Shown here: positions 1 through 10,101 of the stretch, piece after piece
How the letters are laid out: every line of letters begins with the position of its first letter
Numbering within the stretch: position 1 is the stretch's first letter
Assembly (NCBI GenBank): GCA_017432565.1
Contig: JAFRIW010000056.1
Coordinates: 1-64,000, forward strand
Length of the DNA: 64,000 nucleotides
Reading direction: 5' to 3'
From: Lachnospiraceae bacterium
Lineage (GTDB): Bacteria > Bacillota > Clostridia > Lachnospirales > Lachnospiraceae
Program-made: the position numbers and the translations under genes
Notes under the pieces: model-generated
Databases searched by the model: none
Told to the model about the DNA's origin: nothing
The model's input: only the letters and a program-made list of their open reading frames with translations

Positions 1-180
1 GCGACGTATTCCGTGCATCCATAGTAGAAGGCACAGCCAGAAAGACAGCGGCCATCCGCTGGCATCTCTGGGATATTTAATTGTCAATGATCAAGGTGCT
101 CAATCTGGCACTTGCTGTCCTACAGTAACTTGACGCTATCACTGCGGTGTAAGCATCTGTAAAAAAGTGTTCAAATCAGA

Positions 181-186
181 TATAAT
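181..186 (+). promoter_or_regulatory. Probable -10 box upstream of DAHP synthase
   Basis: A perfect TATAAT lies 32 bases before the ATG of the DAHP synthase gene. The -35 position 17 bases upstream reads TGTAAA, a weak match. I saw no T-box or other leader in the 218 bases before the gene. Confidence 0.45.
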
Positions 187-218
187 AGTTTCATCAGTTC
201 AACAGGCGAGGAACAGAC

Positions 219-1247
219 ATGTCATTTACATTTGTGCAGGAACTGCCTTCCCCGGGAGCGATCCGGGAAGAGTATCCGCTTCCGAAGCCGTTTGCGGAAA
301 TCAAGCGGCACAGAGATCAGGAAATTGCAGACGTACTGACCGGAAAAAGCGACCGGTTTCTGGTGATTATCGGTCCGTGTTCGGCGGATAACGAAGATGC
401 CGTCTGCGAATACGTGACCCGGCTTGCGAAGGTCAACGAAAAAGTAAAAGACAGACTGGTGCTGGTTCCCCGCATCTATACAAATAAGCCGCGCACTACG
501 GGCTCCGGCTACAAGGGTATCACTTCCCAGCCGGATCCGGAGGGAAAGACCGATTTCAGAGCCGGCCTGATCGCCATGCGCAAGATGCAGATACACGCCA
601 TTGAGGTGTCCGGGCTGACGGCGGCAGACGAGATGCTGTATCCGGACAACTGGGGATATGTGCAGGATATTCTGTCTTACGTAGCCATCGGCGCGCGGTC
701 TGTGGAGGACCAGCAGCACCGGCTGACAGTGAGCGGATTTGATGTGGCATCCGGCATGAAGAACCCGACGAGCGGCGATTTTAATGTCATGCTGAATTCT
801 ATCTATGCCGCGCAGCATCCGCACTCCTTTATCTATCGCGGATGGGAGGTGCAGACCACCGGAAATCCGCTGGCGCACGCGGTTCTGCGCGGGGCGGCCA
901 ACAAACGGGGAGAGAGCAACCCCAACTATCATTATGAGGATATTATCCGCCTTGTGCATCTGTACAATGAGCGGAACCTGAAATATCCGGCAGCCGTCAT
1001 TGATACCAATCACAGCAATTCGGACAAGCAGCATAAACAGCAGATCCGGATCGCGAAGGAAGTCCTGCACAACCGCTATGAGAACCCGGAGATCAGGACG
1101 ATCGTCAAAGGCCTGATGATTGAGAGCTATCTCGAGGAGGGCTGCCAGAAGATCGGAGAGGGCGTTTTCGGCAAATCCATCACGGATCCCTGCCTGTCCT
1201 GGGAAGACTCGGAGCAGCTGATTTATGAGATTGCGGAGCAGGTCTGA
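219..1247 (+). CDS. aroF: 3-deoxy-7-phosphoheptulonate (DAHP) synthase, class I (AroF/G/H type)
   Basis: Condenses phosphoenolpyruvate with erythrose 4-phosphate, the first step of the shikimate pathway, in the cytoplasm. The 342-residue length matches the E. coli AroF/G/H enzymes of about 350. Visible family motifs are IIGPCSADNED near residue 50, the PRIYTNKPRTTGSGYKG substrate-binding segment near 85-100, IDTNHSNSDK near 260 and IESYLEEG near 300. The ATG at 219 follows a GAGGAAC ribosome site. The paralogue letter is arbitrary because feedback specificity cannot be read here. It is a single gene before glgA; the 68-base gap contains a small GC hairpin but no T-run. Confidence 0.93.
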   Translation: MSFTFVQELPSPGAIREEYPLPKPFAEIKRHRDQEIADVLTGKSDRFLVIIGPCSADNEDAVCEYVTRLAKVNEKVKDRLVLVPRIYTNKPRTTGSGYKGITSQPDPEGKTDFRAGLIAMRKMQIHAIEVSGLTAADEMLYPDNWGYVQDILSYVAIGARSVEDQQHRLTVSGFDVASGMKNPTSGDFNVMLNSIYAAQHPHSFIYRGWEVQTTGNPLAHAVLRGAANKRGESNPNYHYEDIIRLVHLYNERNLKYPAAVIDTNHSNSDKQHKQQIRIAKEVLHNRYENPEIRTIVKGLMIESYLEEGCQKIGEGVFGKSITDPCLSWEDSEQLIYEIAEQV

Positions 1248-1315
1248 CAGAACATCGTACAGCAGGCGGGAAGATGCCCGCATGGTATAGCAAAAAACAA
1301 GACAGGGGGAAAACA

Positions 1316-2773
1316 ATGAAAAACATTTTGTATGCAGCATCTGAATGTGTGCCTTTCATTAAAACCGGCGGCCTGGCGGATGTGGTGGGGTCACTTCCCA
1401 AGGAGATTGACCGCGAGTACTATGATGTGCGGGTGATTCTGCCCAAGTACGGCTGCATGAAGCAGGCCATGAAGGACAAGCTCGAGTATATCACCGAGTT
1501 TTACATGGACTTTGACTGGAAGAGCTGTTATGTCGGCCTGCTGAAAGCGGAGCTGGAAGGCATCACATATTATTTCATCGACAACGAGGAGTATTTCAAC
1601 ACGCCGCGCCCGTACACGGACGACGCGCTCTTTGAGATCCGCAGGTTCGCGTTTTTCTCCAAGGCTGTGCTATCAGCCCTGCCGACACTGAACTTCCGGC
1701 CGGACCTCATCCACTGCCATGACTGGCAGACCGGCCTGGTCCCGGTATACCTGAAGGAGCGCTTCCAGGAGAACGAGTTCTACCGCGGCATCAAGACGGT
1801 CATGACCATTCACAACCTGAAATTCCAGGGCAAATGGAATGTCCAGGATGTGGAGAGCATCACCGGCCTGTCCGGCTACTACTTCACACCGGACAAGCTG
1901 GAGTTCAACAAGGACGCCAACCTCTTAAAGGGCGGACTGGTCTATGCGGACGCTATCACCACCGTGTCCCCGACTTACGCCGAGGAGATCAAGACACCGT
2001 TCTTCGGAGAGGGCCTGGACGGCCTGATGAACGCGCGCTCGGGTGACCTGCGTGGCATCCTGAACGGCATCGACTACACCGACTTCTCACCCGAGGCGGA
2101 CAAATATATCGCAAGACCCTACAACGTCAACAATTTCCGCAAGGAGAAGGTGAAGAACAAGATCGAGCTGCAGAAAGAGCTCGGACTGGGACAGGATGAG
2201 AAGGTCATGCTGATCGGAATCGTCTCCAGACTGACGGATCAGAAGGGCTTTGACCTGATTGCTTATGTTCTGGAGGAGATGCTCTCGCAGGATGCGATCC
2301 AGGTGGTCGTTCTGGGAACCGGTGAAGAGCGCTATGAGAACATGTTCCGCTACTTCGACTGGAAATATTCCGACAAGCTCTCCGCCAACATTTTCTATTC
2401 CGAGGAGCTTTCCCATAAGATCTATGCGGCTTCCGACGCGTTCCTGATGCCGTCTCTGTTTGAGCCCTGCGGTCTCTCGCAGCTGATGTCCTTAAAGTAC
2501 GGCACACTGCCGATCGTCCGGGAGACCGGCGGATTGAAGGATACGGTCGAGCCGTACAACGAGTTCGAGAAGACCGGCACCGGCTTCACCTTCGCGAATT
2601 ACAACGCACACGAGATGATGGCCGCGGTCCGCTATGCGGAACAGATTTTCTATGACAAGAAGCGCGACTGGAACAAGATTGTGGAGCGCGCAATGCAGGC
2701 CGACTTCTCCTGGAAGGTCAGCGCGGGCAAGTATCAGGTGATGTATGACTGGCTGATCGGACCGACCGCCTGA
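1316..2773 (+). CDS. glgA: Glycogen synthase (ADP-glucose type, GT5)
   Basis: Transfers glucose from ADP-glucose to growing alpha-1,4-glucan. The 485-residue protein begins MKNILYAASECVPFIKTGGL, with the GT5 N-terminal KTGGLADV motif that binds ADP-glucose. It also has the TIHNLKFQG segment, SRLTDQKGF at the start of the second Rossmann domain, and EPCGLSQL near the C-terminus. I chose the ATG at 1316 because ACAGGGGGAAAACA precedes it; a longer in-frame start at 1274 has no ribosome site. No other glycogen genes are adjacent in the window. Confidence 0.95.
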   Translation: MKNILYAASECVPFIKTGGLADVVGSLPKEIDREYYDVRVILPKYGCMKQAMKDKLEYITEFYMDFDWKSCYVGLLKAELEGITYYFIDNEEYFNTPRPYTDDALFEIRRFAFFSKAVLSALPTLNFRPDLIHCHDWQTGLVPVYLKERFQENEFYRGIKTVMTIHNLKFQGKWNVQDVESITGLSGYYFTPDKLEFNKDANLLKGGLVYADAITTVSPTYAEEIKTPFFGEGLDGLMNARSGDLRGILNGIDYTDFSPEADKYIARPYNVNNFRKEKVKNKIELQKELGLGQDEKVMLIGIVSRLTDQKGFDLIAYVLEEMLSQDAIQVVVLGTGEERYENMFRYFDWKYSDKLSANIFYSEELSHKIYAASDAFLMPSLFEPCGLSQLMSLKYGTLPIVRETGGLKDTVEPYNEFEKTGTGFTFANYNAHEMMAAVRYAEQIFYDKKRDWNKIVERAMQADFSWKVSAGKYQVMYDWLIGPTA

Positions 2774-2848
2774 AAGCGGACGGGAAATCACCTTTCCGGG
2801 CGGGAGTCCCGGCAGAGTAAGTAATTTAACAGCGGCAAGCATAAGTAC

Positions 2849-4501
2849 ATGGAGCAGGAAAGCAGGAAAAGTGTTATTATGCAGGCCGGAATTCTGGCGA
2901 GCGCGAGCATTATCGTCAGAATCATCGGACTGTTATATCGGGCGCCCCTTACGGCGGTTATCGGCGATGAAGGTAATGGATATTACGGATTTGCCTATAA
3001 TATCTATACCATTATTCTGATGATTTCCTCCTACAGTGTGCCTTCGGCTCTTTCCAAAATCATGGCACAGAAGCTTGCGCAGGGACAGTATCGCAATGCG
3101 CAGCGTGTTTTTCACGCTGCGCTTGTCTATAACATGGCGGTCGGTGTTTTCTTCGGCCTCATTATGTTCTTCGGGGCATCCTGGCTCGTCCCGCCCAACT
3201 CCGTCTCGGTACTCCGTGTTTTTGCCCCGACCATTTTCCTGTTCGGCATTCTCGGGGCGTTCCGCGGCTACTACCAGGCGCAGGGCACCATGGTGCAGAC
3301 CTCCGTATCCCAGATCCTGGAACAGATTGCCAACGCCGTCGTCTCCATCGGCGCGGCTGCGCTGCTGATTCATCTGGTGGCGGATCAGGATGCGACGACG
3401 AAAGCCCGCTACGGTGCGATGGGTTCCGCGCTGGGAACCGGAAGCGGCGTCCTGATCGCATTGCTGTTCATGGGCTGGACCTATTATCTGAACCGGCCTT
3501 ATTACCTGAGAAAGGTGGCTTCCGACCGGACAGAGTATGAGGAGAGCTTCTCTCATGTGATGCGGGAAACGATTCTGGTGATTACCCCGTTTATTCTCAG
3601 TTCCTTCATTCTCAACCTGACCACGGCACTGAATCAGACTGTTTATTCCAAAATCATGATCGGGGCGAGAAATTACGATGAGGCGATTATTTCAACGCTG
3701 TACGGCATTTTCTCGAACAAGGCCGTCGTGATTACCAACATACCGATTTCCATCGCCACGGCTTTTTCCGCGGCCATCATTCCGGGCATCGCTTCCGCAC
3801 ATGCGCAGGGAAAGAGAGAGGATACCCGGCGCAGGGCGCTGGATGCGAAGCGCATGACGCTTCTGATTGCCATTCCGTCCGCGGGCGGACTGATTGCACT
3901 CGCAAGACCCATCACCATGCTCCTGTTTCCGCAGCCGGCATCGCTGCCGATGGCGTCGCGCCTTCTGGCCATGCTGGCCGTGACGGTCGTCTTTTATTCC
4001 ATCTCGACTGTCACAAATGCAGTCCTGCAGTCCATCGGAAGAATGTCGCTTCCGCTGGTTTCCGCGAGTGCGGCGCTGGCCGTCCAGACCATTGTGCTGG
4101 TTGTTCTGATCCGGTACACGAAGCTCAGTGTCTACGCACTGGTGATCGTCAGCATTCTGTATTCGATTCTGATTTTCCTGCTGAACGAGTTTTTCCTGCA
4201 CCGGTATCTGCGGGTGCAGGATGATGTGATCAACATGTATGTCAAGCCGATTGCAGCCGCGCTGATTATGGGCAGCATGGCCTTTTCCGTCTATCATCTC
4301 TGTGCCTGGATCCTGCAGAAGATCGGAATGAAGAGAGAGTATTTCATCAATCTTGTCGCTGTCATTCCGGCGCTGATTGTCGCCGTGCTGGTATATTTCT
4401 TTATACTGATCCGCAGCGGCGCGCTGACGGAAGGAGAAATTCTTCAGCTGCCGAAGGGGCAGGGCATGGTCAGAATCCTCCGGAGACTGCGGTGGATCTG
4501 A
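2849..4501 (+). CDS. Polysaccharide biosynthesis / lipid flippase of the MOP superfamily (SpoVB/MurJ-like)
   Basis: A 550-residue integral membrane protein with about 14 hydrophobic segments and an N-terminal QAGILASASIIVRIIGLLYR motif typical of the SpoVB/MurJ branch of the MOP flippases. Relatives move lipid-linked cell-wall or spore-cortex precursors across the membrane. Which lipid is carried cannot be read from sequence. The gene ends 4 bases before the stop of the convergent rqcH, with no room for a separate terminator. The start at 2849 has only a weak ribosome site. Confidence 0.85.
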   Translation: MEQESRKSVIMQAGILASASIIVRIIGLLYRAPLTAVIGDEGNGYYGFAYNIYTIILMISSYSVPSALSKIMAQKLAQGQYRNAQRVFHAALVYNMAVGVFFGLIMFFGASWLVPPNSVSVLRVFAPTIFLFGILGAFRGYYQAQGTMVQTSVSQILEQIANAVVSIGAAALLIHLVADQDATTKARYGAMGSALGTGSGVLIALLFMGWTYYLNRPYYLRKVASDRTEYEESFSHVMRETILVITPFILSSFILNLTTALNQTVYSKIMIGARNYDEAIISTLYGIFSNKAVVITNIPISIATAFSAAIIPGIASAHAQGKREDTRRRALDAKRMTLLIAIPSAGGLIALARPITMLLFPQPASLPMASRLLAMLAVTVVFYSISTVTNAVLQSIGRMSLPLVSASAALAVQTIVLVVLIRYTKLSVYALVIVSILYSILIFLLNEFFLHRYLRVQDDVINMYVKPIAAALIMGSMAFSVYHLCAWILQKIGMKREYFINLVAVIPALIVAVLVYFFILIRSGALTEGEILQLPKGQGMVRILRRLRWI

Positions 4502-4505
4502 CACC

Positions 4506-6335
4506 CTACGGTATCTGCGTGAGGGCGGAAATATCCGTGGATGCGAGAATGGAATAGTTGGTGTAATACACGACAAAGCCCGGGCGGGATCCGCCCGGCT
4601 TTTTTACGTTCCGGCGCTCCAGATAATCGATCTCCACTTTGCCCTGATCCCGCCCGCTGGAGTAGTAGGCTGCCAGCGACGCCGCCTCCTCAAAGGCGCG
4701 CTCCGGGACGTCCTCGAATTTCTCACCGCGCGTGCACAGGATCACGTGGGAGCCTGGCATATCATTGGCGTGGAACCAGATGTCCTGCGGCGAGGCAAAA
4801 TGGAAGGTGAGGGTATCGTTCTGGGTATTGTTTTTGCCGACATAGACGTCATACCCGTCCGAGGTGACATAGTGCAGAGGTTTTCCCGGCTCCGGCCTGC
4901 GGCTGCCTTTGCGGCCGCCCGCGGAAGCCTTCCGGAAGCGCTCGCGCTCTTTGTCGGAGGGAAGCGCGTGAGAGCGGATGAGTCCCGCCTCGCGCATCTC
5001 CTCACGGATCTCGGCGAGGTCCGCCTCGTCGGCCGCCAGATCCAGCGCAGTCTGAATGCTTCGCAGATGATCGATTTCCTCCTGCACCTGCGAGGTCAGC
5101 TGGACAAGCGCCTCACTGGTCCGCTTCAGCTTGGTGTAGCGGTCAAAATATCGCTTAGCGTTCGCGGATGCGCTTAAGGCAGGGTCGAGCGGAACCGTCG
5201 TTGTCTCTCCGGTGTACCAGTTTTCCAGCTCCGCGGAGGAAGCACCCTCCGGAATACTGTAAGCGTAGGCAGTGATCAGCTCGCCCCAGACCCGGTACTT
5301 GTCACGCTTTTCCGTGTCCTTCAGCTGCTTCTGCTGCAGATCATATTTGTGGATGTCCCGCTCCAGGATGGTCTGGACGATATGGCGCAGATCCGAGGAC
5401 TTCTGCCGGATGCGGGTCTGCTCATTCTTCTGGGCGTAATAGGTCTCAATCAGTTCGGACACCGTCCCGAAGCGGCGCGACGGCATACCGGCGTAGGTCA
5501 TCAGCGGCACGACGGAAAATTCCGCGGGCGAGACGGGAGAGGGGGCAGTCCCCGCATGATAATAAATGACGGGTGAAAAGCGGCCGGCCTGCACATCCTG
5601 CAGAAGGCCGGTGAAGGCTTCGTAAAGACGGCTGCGCTCCGCCGCTGTCAACGCCGCAGCGCTCTCATCCTGGGACAGCTGCGCCCGCGCGCAGATCTCC
5701 TGCGCCATGACGCGGGAGAAGCCCGTATAGGTGCGCATGATCAGTCCTGCGGGATCTGTGCCCGCACCGGTGAGCCTGTCGGAGAAGCCTTCCTGCGTCT
5801 CGTCAAAGGGATTCAGTTTATTCTGAGTGTCGGGGATAAAATACGGACGCCCCGGCAGAACCTCCCGGACAGAAGAGACCATCTGGGACACGTGCCGGAT
5901 ACTGTCAATAATCTGATCGCTTTCGTCCAGAAAGATGATGTTGGAATGCTTGCCCATCAGCTCGATCAGAAGTGTGTATTCCTTCAGATCGCCCATCTCA
6001 TTGCGGTGCTGCGCGCGGATCCGGACGATCCGCTCCAGTCCGGGCTGCAGAGCCTCCAGAATCAGGGCACCCTGCAGATGCTTGCGCAGAAGCATACAGA
6101 AGGCAGGGGCTGTCAGCGGAGCCGGCTTGTTCTGCTGTGTGAGGTAACACAGCGGAAGCGAGGGGTCTGCGGAGAGAACCAGCCGGGTGCTTCCGCCGCC
6201 CGCGGAAGAGGGGAGCTTTAAAGTCAGAAGCAGCTCGTCCTTCTCCGTCTGCGTGATTTTGCTGATATGTGCGCCGGTCAGGCACCTGTTCAGTTCCTGC
6301 GCAAGGCAGGCTGTCGTAAAGCCGTCAAAAGCCAT
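4506..6335 (-). CDS. rqcH: NFACT-family ribosome quality control factor RqcH (Rqc2 homologue; formerly fibronectin-binding protein)
   Basis: A 609-residue protein with the order NFACT-N (start MAFDGFTTACLAQELN), a long central coiled coil at about 280-450, and a C-terminal NFACT-R domain with YVGKNNTQND, PQDIWFHANDMPGSHV and the final IDYLERRNVKKPGG motif. Bacterial RqcH binds obstructed 50S subunits with peptidyl-tRNA and directs C-terminal alanine tailing of stalled chains. The older name reflects adhesion reports in streptococci. It lies downstream of the YfhO gene on the same strand and converges on the flippase gene. Confidence 0.92.
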   Translation of the reverse strand: MAFDGFTTACLAQELNRCLTGAHISKITQTEKDELLLTLKLPSSAGGGSTRLVLSADPSLPLCYLTQQNKPAPLTAPAFCMLLRKHLQGALILEALQPGLERIVRIRAQHRNEMGDLKEYTLLIELMGKHSNIIFLDESDQIIDSIRHVSQMVSSVREVLPGRPYFIPDTQNKLNPFDETQEGFSDRLTGAGTDPAGLIMRTYTGFSRVMAQEICARAQLSQDESAAALTAAERSRLYEAFTGLLQDVQAGRFSPVIYYHAGTAPSPVSPAEFSVVPLMTYAGMPSRRFGTVSELIETYYAQKNEQTRIRQKSSDLRHIVQTILERDIHKYDLQQKQLKDTEKRDKYRVWGELITAYAYSIPEGASSAELENWYTGETTTVPLDPALSASANAKRYFDRYTKLKRTSEALVQLTSQVQEEIDHLRSIQTALDLAADEADLAEIREEMREAGLIRSHALPSDKERERFRKASAGGRKGSRRPEPGKPLHYVTSDGYDVYVGKNNTQNDTLTFHFASPQDIWFHANDMPGSHVILCTRGEKFEDVPERAFEEAASLAAYYSSGRDQGKVEIDYLERRNVKKPGGSRPGFVVYYTNYSILASTDISALTQIP

Positions 6336-6402
6336 GGAAAACTCCTATAAAACCTTTCTCAGAATAATTGTCTCAGAATAAACTTCCCCGGAATGAACTT
6401 CT

Positions 6403-9063
6403 TCATCGGATAAAGTGAAACAGCATGTTGAGTGCCGGAATAATCATAACCAGAAGAAGCGTCAGCACAGAGACTGCGCCGGTCACGTAAAGGCCCGCCG
6501 CTTCCCATCGGGAGCCGGAGCGGTCTTCACGCACGGGACGTCTCCTGCCGAGGATAAAGAGGGCAGCGAGAATGATCAGAGAAAGTGCGCTGGAGACGGC
6601 ACCGATCGTAAAGCCGTCCGGTGTATAGGTCAGAACAAACTCGTTGTGACCGGCCGTGACCGGAAGCATCATCAGGCTGTCGCTGACCTTTCCGATCGGC
6701 ACTTCTTCTGTGCCGCGGCGGCACCGCCAGCCGGGATCCGTGTAGACCGGGAAGAAGGCGAAGCCGTCCCGGTCATAGTCCAGAGAAATCCGGACACTGC
6801 GCCGGCTCATGGTCACCTGCAGGTTCTGGGATCTCGCCCGGTCCAGGCTGAGACTGCAGGCCACTCTGAAAGCGTCCAGATCCAGTACTGCAAGCTGTAC
6901 GCTGGAAACCGCATCGGGAGAAACTGAAAGCGCCTGATCCGTCGTGATCTGTCCGTGGGACACGAGCTTAATGCGCACCGTTCTGCCGGCATCGTAGGAA
7001 CCCAGACACAGGATCCGGTCGTTGTAAAGTGCCGGATACAGCCGGTTGTCGAAGGCTTCAAAATTCGGGACGGCAGCCGGCACATCGTCCACGAAAAGCT
7101 CGCAGTCCGTCAGATTCAGTCCGTACAGATAAAGCGCACTGCTGCCGTCTGTCAGAATTTCGGTTTCGAGAACGCCGTCCGCCGGGACGGGAAGGGTCTG
7201 CGCACTGATCAGATCTTTTGCGGGAAGAAGGCCGCCCTGATCGGAAGTAAAGAAAATCCGGTAGAGAGTGTTCTGGATACCGAACAGGCTTGTGTCCTCC
7301 GCCGCGCGCGACGAAGCGGAGACAAAATCATCCAGAGAGCAGGTGAGTACTTCCGGCAGGCGGTTTTCCGCGGACCGGATCTCATAGCCCTCGACCGTGT
7401 CCAGGAGGCGGTAGAGCGGCTGCGCCGTCTCGTCGTGCTTCCAGAATTCATTCTCAACCGAGGCTTTGGACAACAGAAGATTCTGCTGCAGCAGCGCGTC
7501 GGAGAAGACTGTGCCGCCCGTGTCGCTCATGCGGTCCCAGACCTGTGAGTAGCCGAGCATCTGATTCAGATAGATCTGCGCGGCTGAATTCAGCGGGTCG
7601 TAGTTGCACACGGAGGGCAGTCCGAAGAAAAACGGGAAGTTGCTCCGAAGGCAGGCGTCGGCGAGCTTGGTGCGCTGAAGAAGCGTGCTGGCCGGCAGCG
7701 ATTCGCGCGAGGACCAGGCATCCATGTCCGCGGTGCGGATCTGTGCGTGTGCCTCAGTCAGCAGCGCCGCGTCGTCGGTGCGGTCGCTGACAATATAGAC
7801 GCGTGCCTGCATCAGAATGACCGCGCTCCAGCAGGCGATCAGGGCAAGCATCGCCGGGAGAACCAGCTTTCCGGGCAGGACCTCATCGCAGATTTCCTTC
7901 ATAAAGGCAGCCGACAGAGTCAGAATCAGAAAGACCGGCACAAAGCCGTAGCGCATGGGAAAACTGGAATAATAACCGTTGGCGTAGACCACATTGGTGG
8001 ATTCGACGAAAAACGGCCACAGAGCCAGAAGCATAACATAAACCCGGAAGACGGGGACACCGTACCCATCATTTTTCCGGCCGCTGCCCGGCGCTTTTCT
8101 CTTCAGGAGTGCACAGACAAGACCTGCCGCGAAGACGATGAGCGCGGGAAGAAGACTCTTCAGGATCGTCCATTTGCGGAAGGCTTCCATTCCGGGCTCT
8201 GTGAGGAGTGTCCGGTAATAGTCATCCAGCGGGAAAAAGCGCAGCATGGAGGCCCTGTAAGACCGCAGAATGTTGATGAGCTGCGGCAGAAACAGCACCG
8301 CCGAGAGGCCGAGGGAGAGAAGGGAGAGCAGGACAAAAGAAGAGGCGCCCGCCCTTTTCTTTTCGGGCCGGAGGATCAGCAGCACGCCGCCGGCATAGAG
8401 AATCAGGTAGATGCAGATCGCGTAGGCCTGCGGGATATTCATCACCAGCATCAGCGTCAGATAGAGCAGATAACGCCGGGAGAAGCCGTTTTTCAGCAGA
8501 GGCCCTTCCGATCTCGTGAGCACGCGGTTCAGCTCCAGCATCAGCAGCGGGAAGAAGACAGCCAGATCGATCCAGGAAAAGCCGTAATACTGCATGCAGT
8601 AGCCGCTGAGTGCATAGCCTGCGGAATACAGGATCATCAGAGCCCCGGGAAGACGGCTCTCTCCCGCGAGCAGCTCGTCCTTCTGAAGGAAATACAGGAA
8701 GGTGCAGCCCATGGCGATCAGCTTGATCAGCGTATACCAGATCATGGAGGCCTGCATCGCGCTGCGCGGAATCAGCAGGAAGAAGAGCGAAAACGGGCTG
8801 ACGAGGGAATAATGTGAGAGCGTTCCGGCATAATTGCTCCCCAGTCCGATATTCCAGTTGAAATACAGATCGCTCCGGCCGTGCAGAAAATCCCAGACCT
8901 GATGCAGGATCGGGATGGACTGGGCGACAAAATCACCGCTCCCCAGAAGCCGGTCCCCGAAGGGCATGACGCCCCGCATCGCGCAGAAAGAAAGGAAAAC
9001 GGCCGAGATGACGGCGGCGGTGTACAGGTACAGTTTTAAAGAAGAAGACAGTAGTTTTTTCAT
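6403..9063 (-). CDS. YfhO-family membrane protein
   Basis: About 886 residues. The N-terminal half has roughly 12 membrane segments, starting MKKLLSSSLKLYLYTAAVIS, and carries the family signature GDFVAQSIPILHQVWDFLHG followed by NIGLGSNYAG. A large extracytoplasmic region follows from about residue 440, with one or two C-terminal membrane segments. The YfhO/GT-C-like fold is associated with glycosylation of lipoteichoic acid or other wall polymers in Firmicutes; the substrate here is unknown. I prefer the ATG at 9063 over a TTG at 9099, although neither has a clear ribosome site. The gene is divergent from yicC. Confidence 0.85.
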   Translation of the reverse strand: MKKLLSSSLKLYLYTAAVISAVFLSFCAMRGVMPFGDRLLGSGDFVAQSIPILHQVWDFLHGRSDLYFNWNIGLGSNYAGTLSHYSLVSPFSLFFLLIPRSAMQASMIWYTLIKLIAMGCTFLYFLQKDELLAGESRLPGALMILYSAGYALSGYCMQYYGFSWIDLAVFFPLLMLELNRVLTRSEGPLLKNGFSRRYLLYLTLMLVMNIPQAYAICIYLILYAGGVLLILRPEKKRAGASSFVLLSLLSLGLSAVLFLPQLINILRSYRASMLRFFPLDDYYRTLLTEPGMEAFRKWTILKSLLPALIVFAAGLVCALLKRKAPGSGRKNDGYGVPVFRVYVMLLALWPFFVESTNVVYANGYYSSFPMRYGFVPVFLILTLSAAFMKEICDEVLPGKLVLPAMLALIACWSAVILMQARVYIVSDRTDDAALLTEAHAQIRTADMDAWSSRESLPASTLLQRTKLADACLRSNFPFFFGLPSVCNYDPLNSAAQIYLNQMLGYSQVWDRMSDTGGTVFSDALLQQNLLLSKASVENEFWKHDETAQPLYRLLDTVEGYEIRSAENRLPEVLTCSLDDFVSASSRAAEDTSLFGIQNTLYRIFFTSDQGGLLPAKDLISAQTLPVPADGVLETEILTDGSSALYLYGLNLTDCELFVDDVPAAVPNFEAFDNRLYPALYNDRILCLGSYDAGRTVRIKLVSHGQITTDQALSVSPDAVSSVQLAVLDLDAFRVACSLSLDRARSQNLQVTMSRRSVRISLDYDRDGFAFFPVYTDPGWRCRRGTEEVPIGKVSDSLMMLPVTAGHNEFVLTYTPDGFTIGAVSSALSLIILAALFILGRRRPVREDRSGSRWEAAGLYVTGAVSVLTLLLVMIIPALNMLFHFIR

Positions 9064-9131
9064 AATCAGAATCTTAGCATTCAGGGGGAAAAGGGTCAAT
9101 CGGTGGGAGATGCCCGAAAAAGCCGCATTTC

Positions 9132-9160
9132 TTGACGGCCTAAGTTACAGCCGATATAAT
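9132..9160 (+). promoter_or_regulatory. Strong sigma-A promoter for the yicC-gmk-rpoZ cluster
   Basis: TTGACG at 9132-9137 and TATAAT at 9155-9160 are separated by exactly 17 bases, close to the vegetative consensus. Transcription would start about 45 bases before the yicC ATG and probably continues into gmk, rpoZ, rimO and pgsA, which follow closely on the same strand. Confidence 0.8.
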
Positions 9161-9210
9161 GACTCTGTGTGTGCACACGAGGGTACACCGAAAGGGTGGG
9201 TTATCTGTAT

Positions 9211-10089
9211 ATGATCAGAAGTATGACAGGGTACGGCCGCAGTGAGCTGGTCAGGGGAGACCTCAAATTCACTGTGGAGATGAAATCGGTCAATAACCGC
9301 TATCTTGACATTTCGATAAAAATGCCGAGACAGCTTAATCCGTTTGAGTCGGCCATTAAGGCTGAACTGAAAAAATACATGCAGCGGGGAAAGGTGGATG
9401 TCTTCATTTCTCTGGAAGACCTCGCCGAGTCCAACGTCACCATCCGCTACAACCGGACTGTGGCGCAGCAGTATCTGGATCACCTTCGGCAGATGGCGGA
9501 AGACTTCGGACTGGAGAACGACATCAAGGTCAGTGCGCTCTCCAGATATCCGGATGTTCTGACGATGGAGGAAGAGAGCCCGGACACGTCGGACTACTGG
9601 GAGCCGCTGCGCGAAGCCATTGATCTCGCTGCGCAGCAGTTCTATGAGGCACGCACGCGGGAGGGCGGATTCCTTCGGGACGACCTGCTCGCGAAGCTGG
9701 ATGAGATGCAGGAAAACGTGGAATTCATCACACAGCGGGCACCGGTCATTGTGGAGACCTACCGGAGACAGCTGTACGAGAAGGTGAGCGATCTTCTGCA
9801 GGGCACCGCGATTGACGAGGGACGGATTCTCGAAGAAGTCACCATCTATTCGGACAAGGTCTGCGTGGACGAGGAACTGGTGCGGCTGAGAAGCCACATC
9901 GAAGCAGTCCGGACAGAACTCTCCGGCGACGAGGGCGTCGGCCGCAAGCTGGACTTCATCGCGCAGGAAATGAACCGCGAGTCAAACACGATTCTTTCCA
10001 AGTCGGATGATCTGGCGGTGTCTGACAGGGCTATTGAACTGAAGACCTGCGTGGAGAAAATCCGCGAACAGATTCAGAATATAGAGTAG
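9211..10089 (+). CDS. yicC: YicC/YloC-family endoribonuclease
   Basis: 292 residues beginning MIRSMTGYGRSE, the hallmark N-terminus of the YicC/YloC family, with FTVEMKSVNNRYLD after it and the C-terminal DUF1732 segment RKLDFIAQEMNRESNTILSK. Family members have been characterised as endoribonucleases. The ATG at 9211 is preferred over the upstream in-frame start because conservation begins exactly there. Synteny with gmk and rpoZ, 12 bases and then 82 bases downstream, is the usual Firmicutes arrangement. Confidence 0.93.
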   Translation: MIRSMTGYGRSELVRGDLKFTVEMKSVNNRYLDISIKMPRQLNPFESAIKAELKKYMQRGKVDVFISLEDLAESNVTIRYNRTVAQQYLDHLRQMAEDFGLENDIKVSALSRYPDVLTMEEESPDTSDYWEPLREAIDLAAQQFYEARTREGGFLRDDLLAKLDEMQENVEFITQRAPVIVETYRRQLYEKVSDLLQGTAIDEGRILEEVTIYSDKVCVDEELVRLRSHIEAVRTELSGDEGVGRKLDFIAQEMNRESNTILSKSDDLAVSDRAIELKTCVEKIREQIQNIE

Positions 10090-10101
10090 GCAGGAACGCA
10101 A

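Noticed and set aside
1..218. T-box or other aromatic amino-acid riboswitch before DAHP synthase
   Set aside because: I found no specifier hairpin, T-box consensus or terminator in the available 218 bases.
7747..8817. Plus-strand frame of 356 codons
   Set aside because: It is antisense to the membrane-spanning part of the YfhO gene and its translation is rich in Gln, His and Arg without motif.
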